The position numbers were made by a program, and so were the translations under genes. Below the pieces are notes generated by a model, which was not told the DNA's origin, did not search any database, and was given only the letters and a program-made list of their open reading frames with translations. This document shows, piece after piece, positions 6,601 to 13,178 of a stretch of DNA of 13,178 nt; positions within the stretch are counted from its first letter, which is position 1; every line of letters starts with the position of its first letter. Source of the DNA: Hemicentrotus pulcherrimus (taxonomy: Eukaryota > Echinodermata > Echinoidea > Camarodonta > Strongylocentrotidae). The stretch is taken from assembly GCA_003118195.1 (NCBI GenBank), contig BEXV01000921.1:112462-125639 (forward strand). Direction: 5' to 3'.

Positions 6601-8998
6601 TAATTGTTAAGTATAATACTAAATTTGTAAATACAGGTATGTCATTGATACTATTGACAAACAAAGCTTGAATAACATTACCAGCTATTAACTACACTAA
6701 TCCACAAGAATACAGATACTGAACAAAAATACCACTTTGTGACCCCCCACAAAAAAACAACAAAAAAATGGTAGGAAAATAATTATATTTACAAAATAGA
6801 TAAATGAATATATAGAAAACAAATAAATAAACAAAAAAAATAATTACAAAAGTAACTTAAAAAACATTAACAACCTCAAACAATGAGATTACAGTGACTT
6901 GAATAGAATAAATAACATTTTACCAAAGACCTGATTAAATGAAATTCTCCTGATTGAACCCCAATATAATAATTAATTGCAAAGTAAAAAACCAATAATG
7001 CCATTGTTTATACTTAAAATTATGAAAAAACAAATTGAAATATTGATTAGTCATATACATGTAAGTGCTGGTGCTGACCCCTTAAAGGGAAAGTCCACCC
7101 TGAACTTAAGTTGTTTTTAATAAAAGCAGAACAGTGAGAGAAACATATCAGTGAAGGTTTGACGAAAATCCGACAAAGGATACAAAAGTTATGAATTTTT
7201 AAAGTTTTAATTTTGTGACGTCACTTGCGAGCTGCTCTTCCATATGTTGTGTACTGTAATTTCCATAAATTGCCCCCTTTTCATGGTTCTTGATGAAGGA
7301 ATGGATCTATTTCATAGAGGCGTGTATAAAAGCATGTGTCTGATAATATATCGAATGCACAGGTAAAATAATTATTATTTTTCTGAGAAAATGGCAATTT
7401 ATGGAATTTACAGTACACAACGTATATAGGAGAGCAGCTCGCATGTGACGTCACAAAATTAAAACTTTGAAAATTCATAACTTTTGTATCCTTTGTCGGA
7501 TTTTCGTCAAACCTTCACAGATATGTTTCTCTCACTGTTCTGCTTTTATTAAAAACAACTTAAGTTCAGGGTGGACTTTCCCTTTAAAAATAGAAAATAA
7601 TCACAACTTTAAAAGGGTGGTGTAAAAATCATCATTCTTTCTGTCTATCATTCAAAATGCCAAAACAAGAGCAATTTACAGGCATAATTAATAAACATAT
7701 TTGGGGAAAGTCCAAGAGACAATCACAGCATTATCGCCTAAAATGCCTAGTCACGTAAAATGTGATTGAGATGGTTCTTTGCTTTGTAATTATTTTTAAA
7801 AATATTTATATATAACAAAATGACCTAAATGCAGTCATGAAATCATTTTAGAAATAAACAATAGTCTACCTCAACTGAAAGTTAGATCTAACATTAGAGG
7901 GCACAGACAGAGAAGAACAGAACAGTGTTTGTCTTTATGACATCCATACTTACGGTATAATTTTCCTGGTATCGCATCGCAATTTGCTATGCATTTTTGC
8001 ATGACTGCTATATAAAATATCTTTTGTGTAGCAATTTTCTTCCATAGAAATGTACAGAATTTCATTAGAAATATTAATCCATCAGATGACATAGCTAATC
8101 AAAAAATTTGAGGAAAATTATTCCCTGATACTGCATGCCATTTATCATAATATGAGTTTATGACCAAAGCGAAAAAAGGACTGAATTATCTGACATCATT
8201 TATATTAAAGAGTTGTCCTTGGCTTTGAAAAAGAATATATTATAGGTTCATCATTTATGTTTTCAAACAGTAACATACCTTGAGATGGCCCAGGAGGTGA
8301 ACTTTCATTTCTAGGCGGTTTCTTGACAGTAGTAGAACGTAAACCGTATCTCGATGGAGTTGTATAAATGCCTCGAGTCGAAGTACCGGTTGTCTTTTCT
8401 TCGATTGACGGCACAGACTCAATTTTCGACTTAACACCTCCACGCCCAGTCGAAGACTCTACGTTGCCTTTTCCTTCCCCGGAAGCAGTTTTTTTCTTAT
8501 TTTTATTGGTTTCTTTAACATTTCCTCCCCCGGCCGTGACAGGCATTCTAAAAAAACAAAAAAACAATGAAGAAACTTGTTAGAAATCGAACGCTATCAA
8601 ATTTCTGTTTTTGTCTCGAGTAGCGCTGACGACCAAAATTTTCAAAATGGCTGCCGATGTGTGTTTTCAATGCGAGAATCACTTTCAAAATCAAGAATTT
8701 TAAGCCTAAATTAAACAATTTTAAAACAGCAAGAATGTTCTACAAATCAGAGTATGGCATTGAAAAAGTAATGTGATCCCCTCAAAATACATTTCATATC
8801 ATGAATTACATTACATATCCATTTATCGACGATCAAATTTTACAATCGGACAACACGGCAAAAGAAAATTTGCAAAATCAAAAAATAGAACACAACTCAA
8901 CAAAGGCTTTTTACAGGCATCAAAAACATCATTTACCTCCTCGTTGATGAACATTTTGGTGATTTAAGCTCTGAGATTACTTTCTTATGCCGACCCAT
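492..8998 (-). CDS. CRAMP1: Cramped-like chromatin regulator (CRAMP1 ortholog), 11 coding exons, 3' end outside window
   Basis: Joining the eleven exons at GT-AG junctions gives one uninterrupted frame of 633 residues. It has a basic, Ser/Thr-rich N-terminus (1-135), a SANT/Myb-like domain (about 136-205: RWEAWSFQDKNLFFEAV, EHGKDFESIQ, KNKDQVRHLYYRTCHKLLKF), the CRAMP1-specific block (NYGELRKKLKGG, IRFKGRNLKVKTPVCKALKKL, LELQPRSNAAWAEVQ, HNPRL), a Ser/Asn-rich acidic region (about 390-565), and IYLMMGQPDTLKFEYDF. Order and spacing match vertebrate CRAMP1, whose human form is much longer (about 1,270 residues), so several hundred C-terminal residues probably lie left of base 1. Known of the family: nuclear, Polycomb-linked in flies, and implicated in linker histone H1 gene expression. 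That role here is inferred from homology. The start is the first ATG after an in-frame stop at 9011-9013. Junction phases agree throughout. Identity is secure; exon 1 and the exon 9-10 junction are the least certain parts. Confidence 0.93.
1095..1835 (-). CDS. CRAMP1: CRAMP1 coding exon 10, long acidic Ser/Asn-rich exon
   Basis: 247 whole codons from LHSLKPEDKSNF to ATDIYLM. Acceptor TTGATATCAG|CTT, donor ATG|GTATGT. The first part (QVKIHVPKGSTITPYNKLHG) resembles human KVTLHLFPGENCTLTPLPG. The middle is low-complexity, rich in Ser, Asn, Asp, Met and Leu (for example NLSFSNLSLTLSGNQSSLSL), probably disordered. The last part, VVEEEEEKEIDELLKEGLTA followed by ATDIYLM, aligns with human LREEGW to VYLM. 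A VKME motif (codons 1208-1197) before the acidic run fits an acidic-extended sumoylation consensus. Confidence 0.93.
1964..1971. repeat. Target-site duplication, left copy (ATTTTGTA)
   Basis: Exact 8-bp direct repeat of 2362-2369 immediately outside the left inverted repeat of the hAT MITE. Confidence 0.88.
1972..2361. mobile_element. hAT-type MITE (390 bp, nonautonomous)
   Basis: The terminal inverted repeats are TAGTGCTGTCCTCGA on the left (1972-1986) and its inverse with one mismatch on the right (2347-2361). They are flanked by a perfect 8-bp target duplication ATTTTGTA (1964-1971 and 2362-2369). An 8-bp duplication and a TARNG-type terminus are the hAT signature. Five exact GTCGAC words (2001, 2042, 2264, 2284, 2331) plus near-copies sit in the subterminal regions, as expected of hAT transposase-binding repeats. 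There is no transposase frame. The intact duplication suggests fairly recent insertion. Confidence 0.88.
2362..2369. repeat. Target-site duplication, right copy (ATTTTGTA)
   Basis: Exact 8-bp direct repeat of 1964-1971 immediately outside the right inverted repeat of the hAT MITE. Confidence 0.88.
2874..2955 (-). CDS. CRAMP1: CRAMP1 coding exon 9, ends at a U12-type donor
   Basis: Acceptor TTTGTTTAG|A. It encodes LVVPLQKDMGNLLSFLSEKW then TPHRLRL, aligning with human MIVELHRKVSSLIEFLKQKWALHEVRV. The donor reads CTT|GTATCCTAC, poor for the major spliceosome but matching the U12-type GTATCCT consensus. Phase 0 agrees with exon 10. Without splicing here, translation would stop after VSY. Confidence 0.87.
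3449..3560 (-). CDS. CRAMP1: CRAMP1 coding exon 8
   Basis: Acceptor TTCTTTACAG|AG, donor TTGAG|GTGAGT. It encodes IEVNPTKLPARVLLELQPRS, then NAAWAEVQGVAHNPRL. The LQPRxNxAWxxVQxxAxNPRLR motif is diagnostic of CRAMP1 orthologs. Confidence 0.96.
3978..4063 (-). CDS. CRAMP1: CRAMP1 coding exon 7
   Basis: Acceptor TTTTCCAG|G, donor GGCA|GTAAGT. It encodes STAIRFKGRNLKVKTPVCKA and then LKKLKGVG, matching the human block TTVRYKGRNLRIKAPMCRALKKL almost residue for residue. Lys/Arg-rich and invariant in the family; possibly nucleic-acid or protein contacting (inference). Confidence 0.96.
4409..4529 (-). CDS. CRAMP1: CRAMP1 coding exon 6
   Basis: Acceptor TCTGTACAG|AC, donor CAGGG|GTAAGT. It encodes DQPRVNSELCALVNYGELRK and continues through KLDELVSQG. 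NYGELRKKxxG followed by a KLxELxxxG motif is conserved with vertebrate CRAMP1 (human CYGELRKKIGG). Enters in phase 1 and leaves in phase 2. Confidence 0.95.
4605..4820. repeat. 108-bp tandem duplication, two copies, in CRAMP1 intron 5
   Basis: Copy 1 is 4605-4712 and copy 2 is 4713-4820, both starting TAGACTTGGTGGAAATATGA and ending GGGAAATGTAAGA. About six substitutions separate them (roughly 94% identity) with no indels. Each unit contains a GTGTGT...CACACAC inverted word. Non-coding; consistent with a single unequal duplication. Confidence 0.93.
5320..5380 (-). CDS. CRAMP1: CRAMP1 coding exon 5, SANT helix 3
   Basis: Encodes VRHLYYRTCHKLLKFVKPLP plus one base. Acceptor TTATGCAG|GTT, donor CCCG|GTAAGT at 5319. 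VRHxYYRTxHK is the signature recognition helix of the CRAMP1 SANT domain; human has Trp where this protein has Cys in RTCHK. Confidence 0.96.
5773..5865 (-). CDS. CRAMP1: CRAMP1 coding exon 4, middle of SANT domain
   Basis: Thirty-one whole codons from HGKDFESIQRYIGQRHKK to NKNKDQ. Acceptor CAAACAG|CAT, donor CAG|GTACGA. HGKDFE and KNKDQ are near-invariant in CRAMP1 proteins and correspond to SANT helix 2 and the linker to helix 3. Confidence 0.96.
5971..5991. repeat. Short tandem repeat, three TTTTGGA units
   Basis: Three exact 7-bp units in CRAMP1 intron 3. The rest of that intron (5866-6440) shows only AT-rich unique sequence. Confidence 0.8.
6441..6568 (-). CDS. CRAMP1: CRAMP1 coding exon 3, start of SANT domain
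   Basis: The acceptor is TTTTTTACTCACAG|AG and the donor GAG|GTAAAA at 6440. It encodes a KDKDKDK lysine/aspartate run, then ERKRWEAWSFQDKNLFFEAVAE, which matches helix 1 of the CRAMP1 SANT domain with its spaced tryptophans (residues about 136 and 139). The exon ends in phase 0 between AE and HGKDF. Confidence 0.95.
7216..7223. promoter_or_regulatory. Perfect CRE palindrome TGACGTCA (left arm of foldback element)
   Basis: Full CREB/ATF consensus octamer inside the left inverted repeat. Binding is not shown by sequence alone; it may simply be an internal element motif. Confidence 0.4.
7446..7453. promoter_or_regulatory. Perfect CRE palindrome TGACGTCA (right arm of foldback element)
   Basis: Mirror copy of the octamer at 7216-7223, unchanged although adjacent bases differ between the arms. 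Confidence 0.4.
8279..8547 (-). CDS. CRAMP1: CRAMP1 coding exon 2, basic Ser/Thr-rich N-terminus
   Basis: The acceptor follows a nearly pure T run (8550-8567), with AG at 8549-8548. The donor is CAAG|GTATGT at 8278. The segment runs from MPVTAGGG to SSPPGPSQ and is rich in Lys, Ser, Thr and Gly, as expected for a disordered, nuclear-localising N-terminus: NKNKKK and VKKPPRN are possible basic signals. Human CRAMP1 has a comparable but unalignable disordered N-terminus. The exon ends one base into a Glu codon, completed by AG at 6568. Confidence 0.85.
8548..8936 (-). other. CRAMP1 intron 1 (389 bp), with a YY1-like motif
   Basis: Bounded by GTAAAT (8936) and a T-rich tract plus AG (8549-8548). 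It contains CAAAATGGCTGC at 8643-8654, one mismatch from the YY1 consensus CAAAATGGCGGC that often sits near transcription starts. This leaves open an internal start just upstream of the Met at 8546-8544. Confidence 0.6.
8937..8998 (-). CDS. CRAMP1: CRAMP1 coding exon 1 (predicted start)
   Basis: The exon encodes 20 residues beginning MGRHKKVISELKSPKC plus two bases of an Arg codon, and ends GGAG|GTAAAT. Joining to the acceptor at 8548 (T-rich tract then AG) gives AG|A and continues directly into the MPVTAGGG frame. A purine at -3, G at +4 and an in-frame TAA four codons upstream (9011-9013) support this ATG. Too short for ORF callers. Alternative: translation starts at the Met at 8546-8544, making this exon noncoding or absent. 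Confidence 0.65.
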
Positions 8999-9099
8999 CA
9001 CTGCAATAGGTTAGTTTTGCAAAACATCAATAATCAAAAAGTCACATTTTACGGAGTTTCTATATCACAATAATTGACACACATCTCTCCTCAAAAGAA

Positions 9100-9250
9100 T
9101 TAGCAACACTCTCGGCGCGACCGGAGCGCGGTTGCAAAAAGTACGTGCGCACTGTCATTCTCATTCTAGACCAGCCAGCACTAGCGGGCTACGTGCCAAA
9201 GAAACGGCACAGACTCGCGGTGGCATCGAACCATTGCCCTCGGCTCGAGA
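9100..9250 (-). promoter_or_regulatory. CpG-rich probable CRAMP1 promoter / 5' UTR
   Basis: In an otherwise AT-rich region this block is GC- and CpG-rich (GGCGCG, GGAGCGCGG, GTGCGCAC) and lies 100-250 bp upstream of the predicted start codon. No TATA box is obvious. Intervening bases 8999-9099 would be 5' UTR. An alternative is that a 5' UTR intron ends at TATTGCAG (9008-9001), with transcription starting farther upstream. Confidence 0.4.
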
Positions 9251-10767
9251 GAAACAAAAACAAATCAGACCTATGATTTGCCAGTTGATTATATCTGTTA
9301 TTTGACTATTTCTATATCAGAAGTCACCATCGTTTACATAATAATTTATAAGCATGATGTACTACCGGCGGTAATCCTTAATTCCCATGAATAAAACGGT
9401 TATTTCTTGTGTATTTACAAGAAATTTTCTTGTGGAACTTCCCTTTAGAGTTTGATATTCAATGTGCTGTGACAACTCAATTAACTGGCGGTGCACTTCA
9501 ACTCAAAGTATCATTATCAACACTGGAATTGACAATGCTCCCTATTACCTACATGTATTTGAATTCAACTAACCTACATTCTATCAACATGTTTTCATTT
9601 TGTTACAGATATAAGAAAATGCAAATGATATTGAAAAATATCATGAAATAGCAAACAAGAACATACATTTGAAACTTATAAATATTGAACTGAACTGAAG
9701 ACTAAGATCAGATACTGCACCAGCTGAACTATATCTTAATCCATACCTATGGGATTATTTACCGGTAAGTGACACTACAAATGAATCATAAATTACCTGA
9801 AACATAACCACTAACTACTATGTTTTGGATAAAATCAGTGTACAAATATCAGCATACTAGCCAAATCATTGTGTTCAGTAGAGATTAATTCCCACATGTA
9901 TCCTATTTCTGTAGTATCCAAATAACTACAAATTCACAAATACACAAGATTATTTATATTTAAGTGAATAAAAAAAAATGTTGCAAGAAATCTACTTCCA
10001 AAATAGCATTACATTTCTGTTTAAACCACACATGGCAGCATACATAAAAAGTGAAATTCTCTTAGGCCATTATCACTTGGAAACATACTATTACTACTTG
10101 TTTCTCCCTGATTCATGCAAATGTACTATTGTTTAATACAGGTGACATGCATTTACAGGTTTGAGATCAAATGGGTGCTTTCTTATTAAACAAGAATAAT
10201 CAATGTTTCATGACAAAACTTGCAAGAATTTGTAAAAAGATGTACATGAGGCATGAAGACGTTTTAGTCATGCTCCAAGATTACAAAGGCACATAGAGAG
10301 TAATGTGAAAAGAAGAGTAATCTTAGCAGCTCAGTCTGGATTTCCTAGGAAAAGTTATTAAAAAGTGCCTTAATGTCTTAAATGTGAATTTCAACATTGA
10401 AGCTTTAAATGAAGTAAATTCAATCCTGATTTCAACATTGAAAATTATTCCTTAGACCTAGATATCTACTTAGTACTTGATTAAAAAAAGCAAATTATAT
10501 CCTGAAATATATATCACACACATACAATTTGGTAGTGTATTATTATAAATCAAATCAGATTGACAAAAATTATTATCCATAAATTTTTTTTAAATATTTC
10601 TCCTTTTCAGTGTTATACATTCTTATAGACATTTCAATGGTACACAGAAAAATTAGTGAGTAAAGGTCTACATGAAAATAGCGAGAAATGAAATTCATCC
10701 TTTAATATTGTGAGTGTGGGACATTATTAACAACATCATAAAACAAAACACTAGGCGCAACATTGAA
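9251..10767. other. AT-rich intergenic or 5'-intronic sequence, nothing recognised
   Basis: No frame with family resemblance, no RNA gene and no long repeat found on either strand. Small direct repeat ATTTCAACATTGAA occurs twice near 10390-10440. A 10-bp palindrome TTACCGGTAA lies near 9760. Confidence 0.6.
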
Positions 10768-11058
10768 CTATGCAGTTCTAGATGCATACCTCATAATATC
10801 TATAGTTCTTCTATTCTTTACCTTCATCGTTTCCTTCTTGGCCTTACTCCTTAGCACCATTTACATTTAATAATTGATTTGGATAAACAACATGATCTGA
10901 GCAATGGTCTAAACTTGTAAAAATTATTAAATTAACACAGATCTAGACAATTAGCCCTTTAATCGATCTGCATCAGCAATTAATTAAATCAAATTTTACT
11001 TAGAAGATCATGGAGGAAAAAAACAGTAGGTATATGCTCAGACGAAAGCCGAGCTGCG

Positions 11059-11066
11059 CTTTTATA
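11059..11066 (-). promoter_or_regulatory. TATA box, minus strand (TATAAAAG)
   Basis: Minus-strand reading GCTATAAAAGCGCAGCTCGGC matches the TATA consensus well, with GC-rich flanks typical of a core promoter. Transcription would start near 11030 and run leftward toward 10860. No recognised gene follows closely; it could serve an alternative CRAMP1 5' exon or be fortuitous. Confidence 0.3.
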
Positions 11067-11349
11067 GCAGCTAGCAGTAGCATAAAGTCAAAGATCTCCA
11101 CTACTGCAAGCTAGTCCTGGTAACCTGACGTACTTTCCCCTTGGTCTGATGGGCCGTGGCTGGACGAGACAACGCCGACGGGCCGGATCATGTCAATCTC
11201 ATTCAGCTCTAGACTCTAGACTAAGTCTAATGCTGAACTATGCTATAGCTCTGCCTCTGGCAATGCCTGAACTTCATAATCACACTGAATACATGTGAAA
11301 CAATATAAAAGAAAATTTAATGGTCCGATGACATAAAACATATCTCACT

Positions 11350-11950
11350 TACTTTGCAGAATGGTCAGGGACAATGTAATCCAAATGAATTTAGCCCAGT
11401 TCAATTCACTAACTAGTAGTACCGGTGCGGAAGTAGGTAGTAAATGCACATGTAGTAGCCTTCAGATGTAAACAACAATTGAACGCGCGAAATCCATGGG
11501 AAAACCCCTCTTACCGGATTGGTCATCTTCGGGACATGTGACATATTTGACCACCTACCAAGAAATGTCTGTAATGGCACGTTGTTGGATAAATTGATTG
11601 TTTTCTGCGATTTTTATAATACTTACGAGCAATTTTATGTGGAATTTTACAATCATTTGTGAAATATAATACTAATGCAATATGAACTAGCCAATGTCAT
11701 TGTGACCACACCCCTTCGTTGCTCAGCGAACGACTCCTTTGATATGCAAAGCCTATTATAACTGGTTCATCGGGCATCGCTATTCCCGCTTAGACCAATC
11801 ACAGCCCCTAAACATTCCTATTTGTTTCATTCATTCTTCGTTTGACTTTCTCGGCTGAAACCGCAGTGCTTCCCTCTCCAAAACTGCTCGGGATTTCCGA
11901 TTAGAGACAAGTAATATACAACATCTGATTTTGGTAACGAATTATCTGGT
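11350..11950. promoter_or_regulatory. Promoter-like region with opposed CCAAT boxes
   Basis: ATTGG at 11518-11522 (a minus-strand CCAAT box) and CCAAT at 11795-11799 face opposite directions. ATGCAAAG at 11744-11751 is one base from the octamer motif. A good minus-strand donor, CAAA|GTAAGTGAG, sits at 11352, so a noncoding 5' exon (about 11353-11500) spliced onto the TATTGCAG acceptor at 9001 is possible for CRAMP1. Rightward, a pyrimidine-rich start region near 11830-11890 could begin a gene lying mostly outside the window. All inferred from motifs. Confidence 0.3.
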
Positions 11951-12389
11951 ATTGAATTTTAGAAATCTTTGTAATACAGAAGTTTTAGAATGAAATTATG
12001 AACGTGTTAAACAATCTTTCTGACTTGTTTTGCTCTGTTGAGAAAATGGATGGATGTGACTCAGTAGTGTGACGTACGTAGCCATAGGCTCTGCATGCAC
12101 ATTTTTGCTCTGTTGGTGCATGTCTAGTGTGTTGATGACGAATAGCGCGGGGGAGGGACGGGCGCCATCCGACTGGGAAGCCCGTCAGATATGCAGCAAG
12201 TTGGCAGATCTTGTTGTGTGTCCGGACAGTTAATATAAAACCACAATTTTAAGATGTTTACATGTAATATTCCATTCCTCTTTTATTTTAAGACTTCTAG
12301 AAATCATTGGACAAGTCACAATATTGTTAAGGACAAAATGGGTAGAATCTATGATGGTTATCGCAATTTACAGAGACGCCCAAATAAAA

Positions 12390-12560
12390 GATCGGCAATG
12401 CGTGACATTTTCATTTTTAGGCACGCAAGCGTGCGTGAGAGGGTATAACACTTGTAGTCTATAGTTATGTCGTTTTTTAAAAATCTAGCGTGCGCGCCGT
12501 GCGTGAGAGCTGTTTTCAGACCCTCAAAATGCGTGATGTCACGCCTAATGCATGACACTT
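12390..12560. repeat. Region with repeated TGCGTGA words, probable interspersed-repeat fragment
   Basis: TGCGTGA or close variants recur at about 12397, 12431, 12500 and 12529, with the palindrome GCACGCAAGCGTGC at 12421-12434 and a TGCGTGAGAG word twice. The pattern is unlike the surrounding AT-rich DNA. The flanking stretch 11951-12389 is otherwise unremarkable apart from a GC-rich patch near 12140-12190. Confidence 0.35.
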
Positions 12561-12610
12561 GGTAGCTCTGAGTTTAAGGCTTATTTTTCATAAAACGGAC
12601 AGCAAACCAG

Positions 12611-12680
12611 ACGCGTAGTCTAGTCGTTAGAACTAGGGCCTTTTAGGTTGCTTGTTCACAACTGCGACCATTTGGACCCA
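12611..12680 (+). repeat. Diverged tRNA-like SINE head (remnant)
   Basis: GCGTAGTCTAGTCGTTAGAA resembles the A box and D-arm of tRNA-derived SINEs, and a degenerate B-box-like TTGTTCACAACTGCGACC follows about 30 bases later. The stems do not close into a functional tRNA. Best read as a decayed SINE. Confidence 0.4.
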
Positions 12681-12888
12681 TGACTCTAGCGTGGAGATAC
12701 CATCAATTACACACCAAAAATCATGATTTAAAAGTTGTTATCTTTCTCACCTATTCTGTATCAATTTTCATATATTTTTAGAAGTTTTCCTCAAGACGAA
12801 GACATTAGTATACACTTTTTCACAGGTTACACAGCAAAAAACGCTGCACAATATAAGTGCATACCGACAGTAGGCCTCGCGTACGTGT

Positions 12889-12991
12889 GTGCGTGAAGTT
12901 AGCAACCGTCATGATCATCACCAATTCATAGTGTGAATTACTTGCATGAATTTAATTAGGATATGAGATTACAGTTGCTAGCTTCACGCAC
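12889..12991. repeat. Inverted repeat, 18-bp arms
   Basis: GTGCGTGAAGTTAGCAAC (12889-12906) and GTTGCTAGCTTCACGCAC (12974-12991) are inverse copies with one mismatch, separated by 67 bases. It may be a small MITE or the core of one; no clear target duplication was found. Bases 12992-13178 hold only a 14-bp palindrome AGAAGGGCCCTTCT (13106-13119). Confidence 0.6.
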
Positions 12992-13178
12992 CCAAAATCA
13001 AGGTTTGAACTTGAATATCATGAGTTTGTATAAGAAAATCGCAAGCTTTCTCCTCTCACTAATAATAATGTTGAGCAAATAGCAGCCAAAGAGCAATAGC
13101 CAATTAGAAGGGCCCTTCTGGGCATTGAGGCTGAGACCATGCAGTCGAATGTAAATTGCATGCGCAGATTGTAACTAT

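Larger units (their letters stand above)
7082..7587. mobile_element. TTAA-flanked foldback MITE with ~190-bp inverted repeats (piggyBac-like target)
   Basis: A TTAA at each end (7082-7085 and 7584-7587) bounds a 498-bp element. Left arm 7086-7274 and right arm 7393-7583 are inverse copies starting AGGGAAAGTCCACCCTGAAC. I count about six substitutions and a 2-base indel between them. The centre (7275-7392) is about 118 bp of unrelated AT-rich sequence without a transposase. TTAA targets are characteristic of piggyBac-type elements; assignment to that superfamily is inference from the target alone. It lies in CRAMP1 intron 2, so the pre-mRNA would contain a long near-perfect hairpin. Confidence 0.88.
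6569..8278 (-). other. CRAMP1 intron 2 (1,710 bp)
   Basis: Donor AAG|GTATGT, acceptor TTTACTCACAG. Besides the foldback element at 7082-7587 it holds a strongly A-rich stretch (about 6720-7050; T-rich in the transcript). From 7590 to 8278 I see nothing beyond AT-rich sequence. Short open frames here have no recognisable similarity. Confidence 0.85.

Noticed and set aside
6720..7050. A-rich stretch as a retroposon tail
   Set aside because: No upstream element body or target duplication could be identified; treated as low-complexity intron sequence.
8647..8703. Short plus-strand frame starting MAADVCFQC after a YY1-like site
   Set aside because: It ends after 18 codons without a donor and lies inside CRAMP1 intron 1; the ATGGCTGCC is better explained as a YY1-like motif or chance.
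9200..9240. tRNA B-box-like GGTTCGATGCC on the minus strand
   Set aside because: No matching A box, and the T-arm and acceptor stems do not pair.
9409..9651. 80-codon plus-strand open frame
   Set aside because: Composition is that of AT-rich noncoding DNA, with no recognised motif or splice context; not supported as a gene.
11690..11960. Histone gene promoter (CCAAT plus octamer-like motif)
   Set aside because: Tempting because CRAMP1 is tied to H1 expression, but no histone coding sequence or histone 3' stem-loop follows in the window.
12254..12558. Overlapping open frames on both strands
   Set aside because: They coincide with the TGCGTGA-rich repeat-like region and show no protein similarity.

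Overview
This is eukaryotic, intron-rich, AT-rich DNA. The gene content and the interspersed repeats (a SINE/MITE-like repeat ending in a GGAGGCAT hairpin, and a TTAA-flanked element starting AGGGAAAGTCCACCC) point to a marine invertebrate deuterostome. An echinoderm such as a sea urchin is my best guess, but this is inferred from impression and not proven.

Minus strand, about 9.0 kb down to the left edge: one gene covers most of the annotatable sequence, an ortholog of CRAMP1 (cramped-like chromatin regulator, Drosophila cramped). I resolve eleven coding exons from splice sites and reading phase: 8998-8937, 8547-8279, 6568-6441, 5865-5773, 5380-5320, 4529-4409, 4063-3978, 3560-3449, 2955-2874, 1835-1095 and 635-492. 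They join in one open frame of 633 residues. The order is a basic/Ser-rich N-terminus, a SANT/Myb-like domain, the conserved CRAMP1 block (NYGELRKK, IRFKGRNLK, LQPRSNAAW), an acidic low-complexity segment, and a conserved IYLMMGQPDTLKFEYDF block. The 3' end of the gene lies beyond base 1.

The introns are informative. The intron between exons 9 and 10 (2873-1836) has the hallmarks of a minor-spliceosome (U12-type) intron and holds a complete hAT-type MITE with a perfect 8-bp target duplication. Intron 2 (8278-6569) holds a TTAA-flanked foldback element with inverted repeats of about 190 bp, each carrying a perfect CRE palindrome. Intron 5 (5319-4530) holds a 108-bp tandem duplication. Intron 11 (491 to the left edge) holds an interspersed repeat with three nuclear-receptor half-sites.

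Right part (about 9.0-13.2 kb): no convincing protein-coding gene. There is a CpG-rich probable CRAMP1 promoter near 9.1-9.25 kb, a long AT-rich stretch without recognisable content, a TATA box on the minus strand near 11.06 kb, a promoter-like stretch at 11.35-11.95 kb with opposed CCAAT boxes, a tRNA-like SINE remnant near 12.6 kb, and several short inverted repeats.

No operon, CRISPR array, virus or bacterial defence system is present. The most unusual items are the U12-type intron with its nested hAT MITE and the long foldback element in intron 2.
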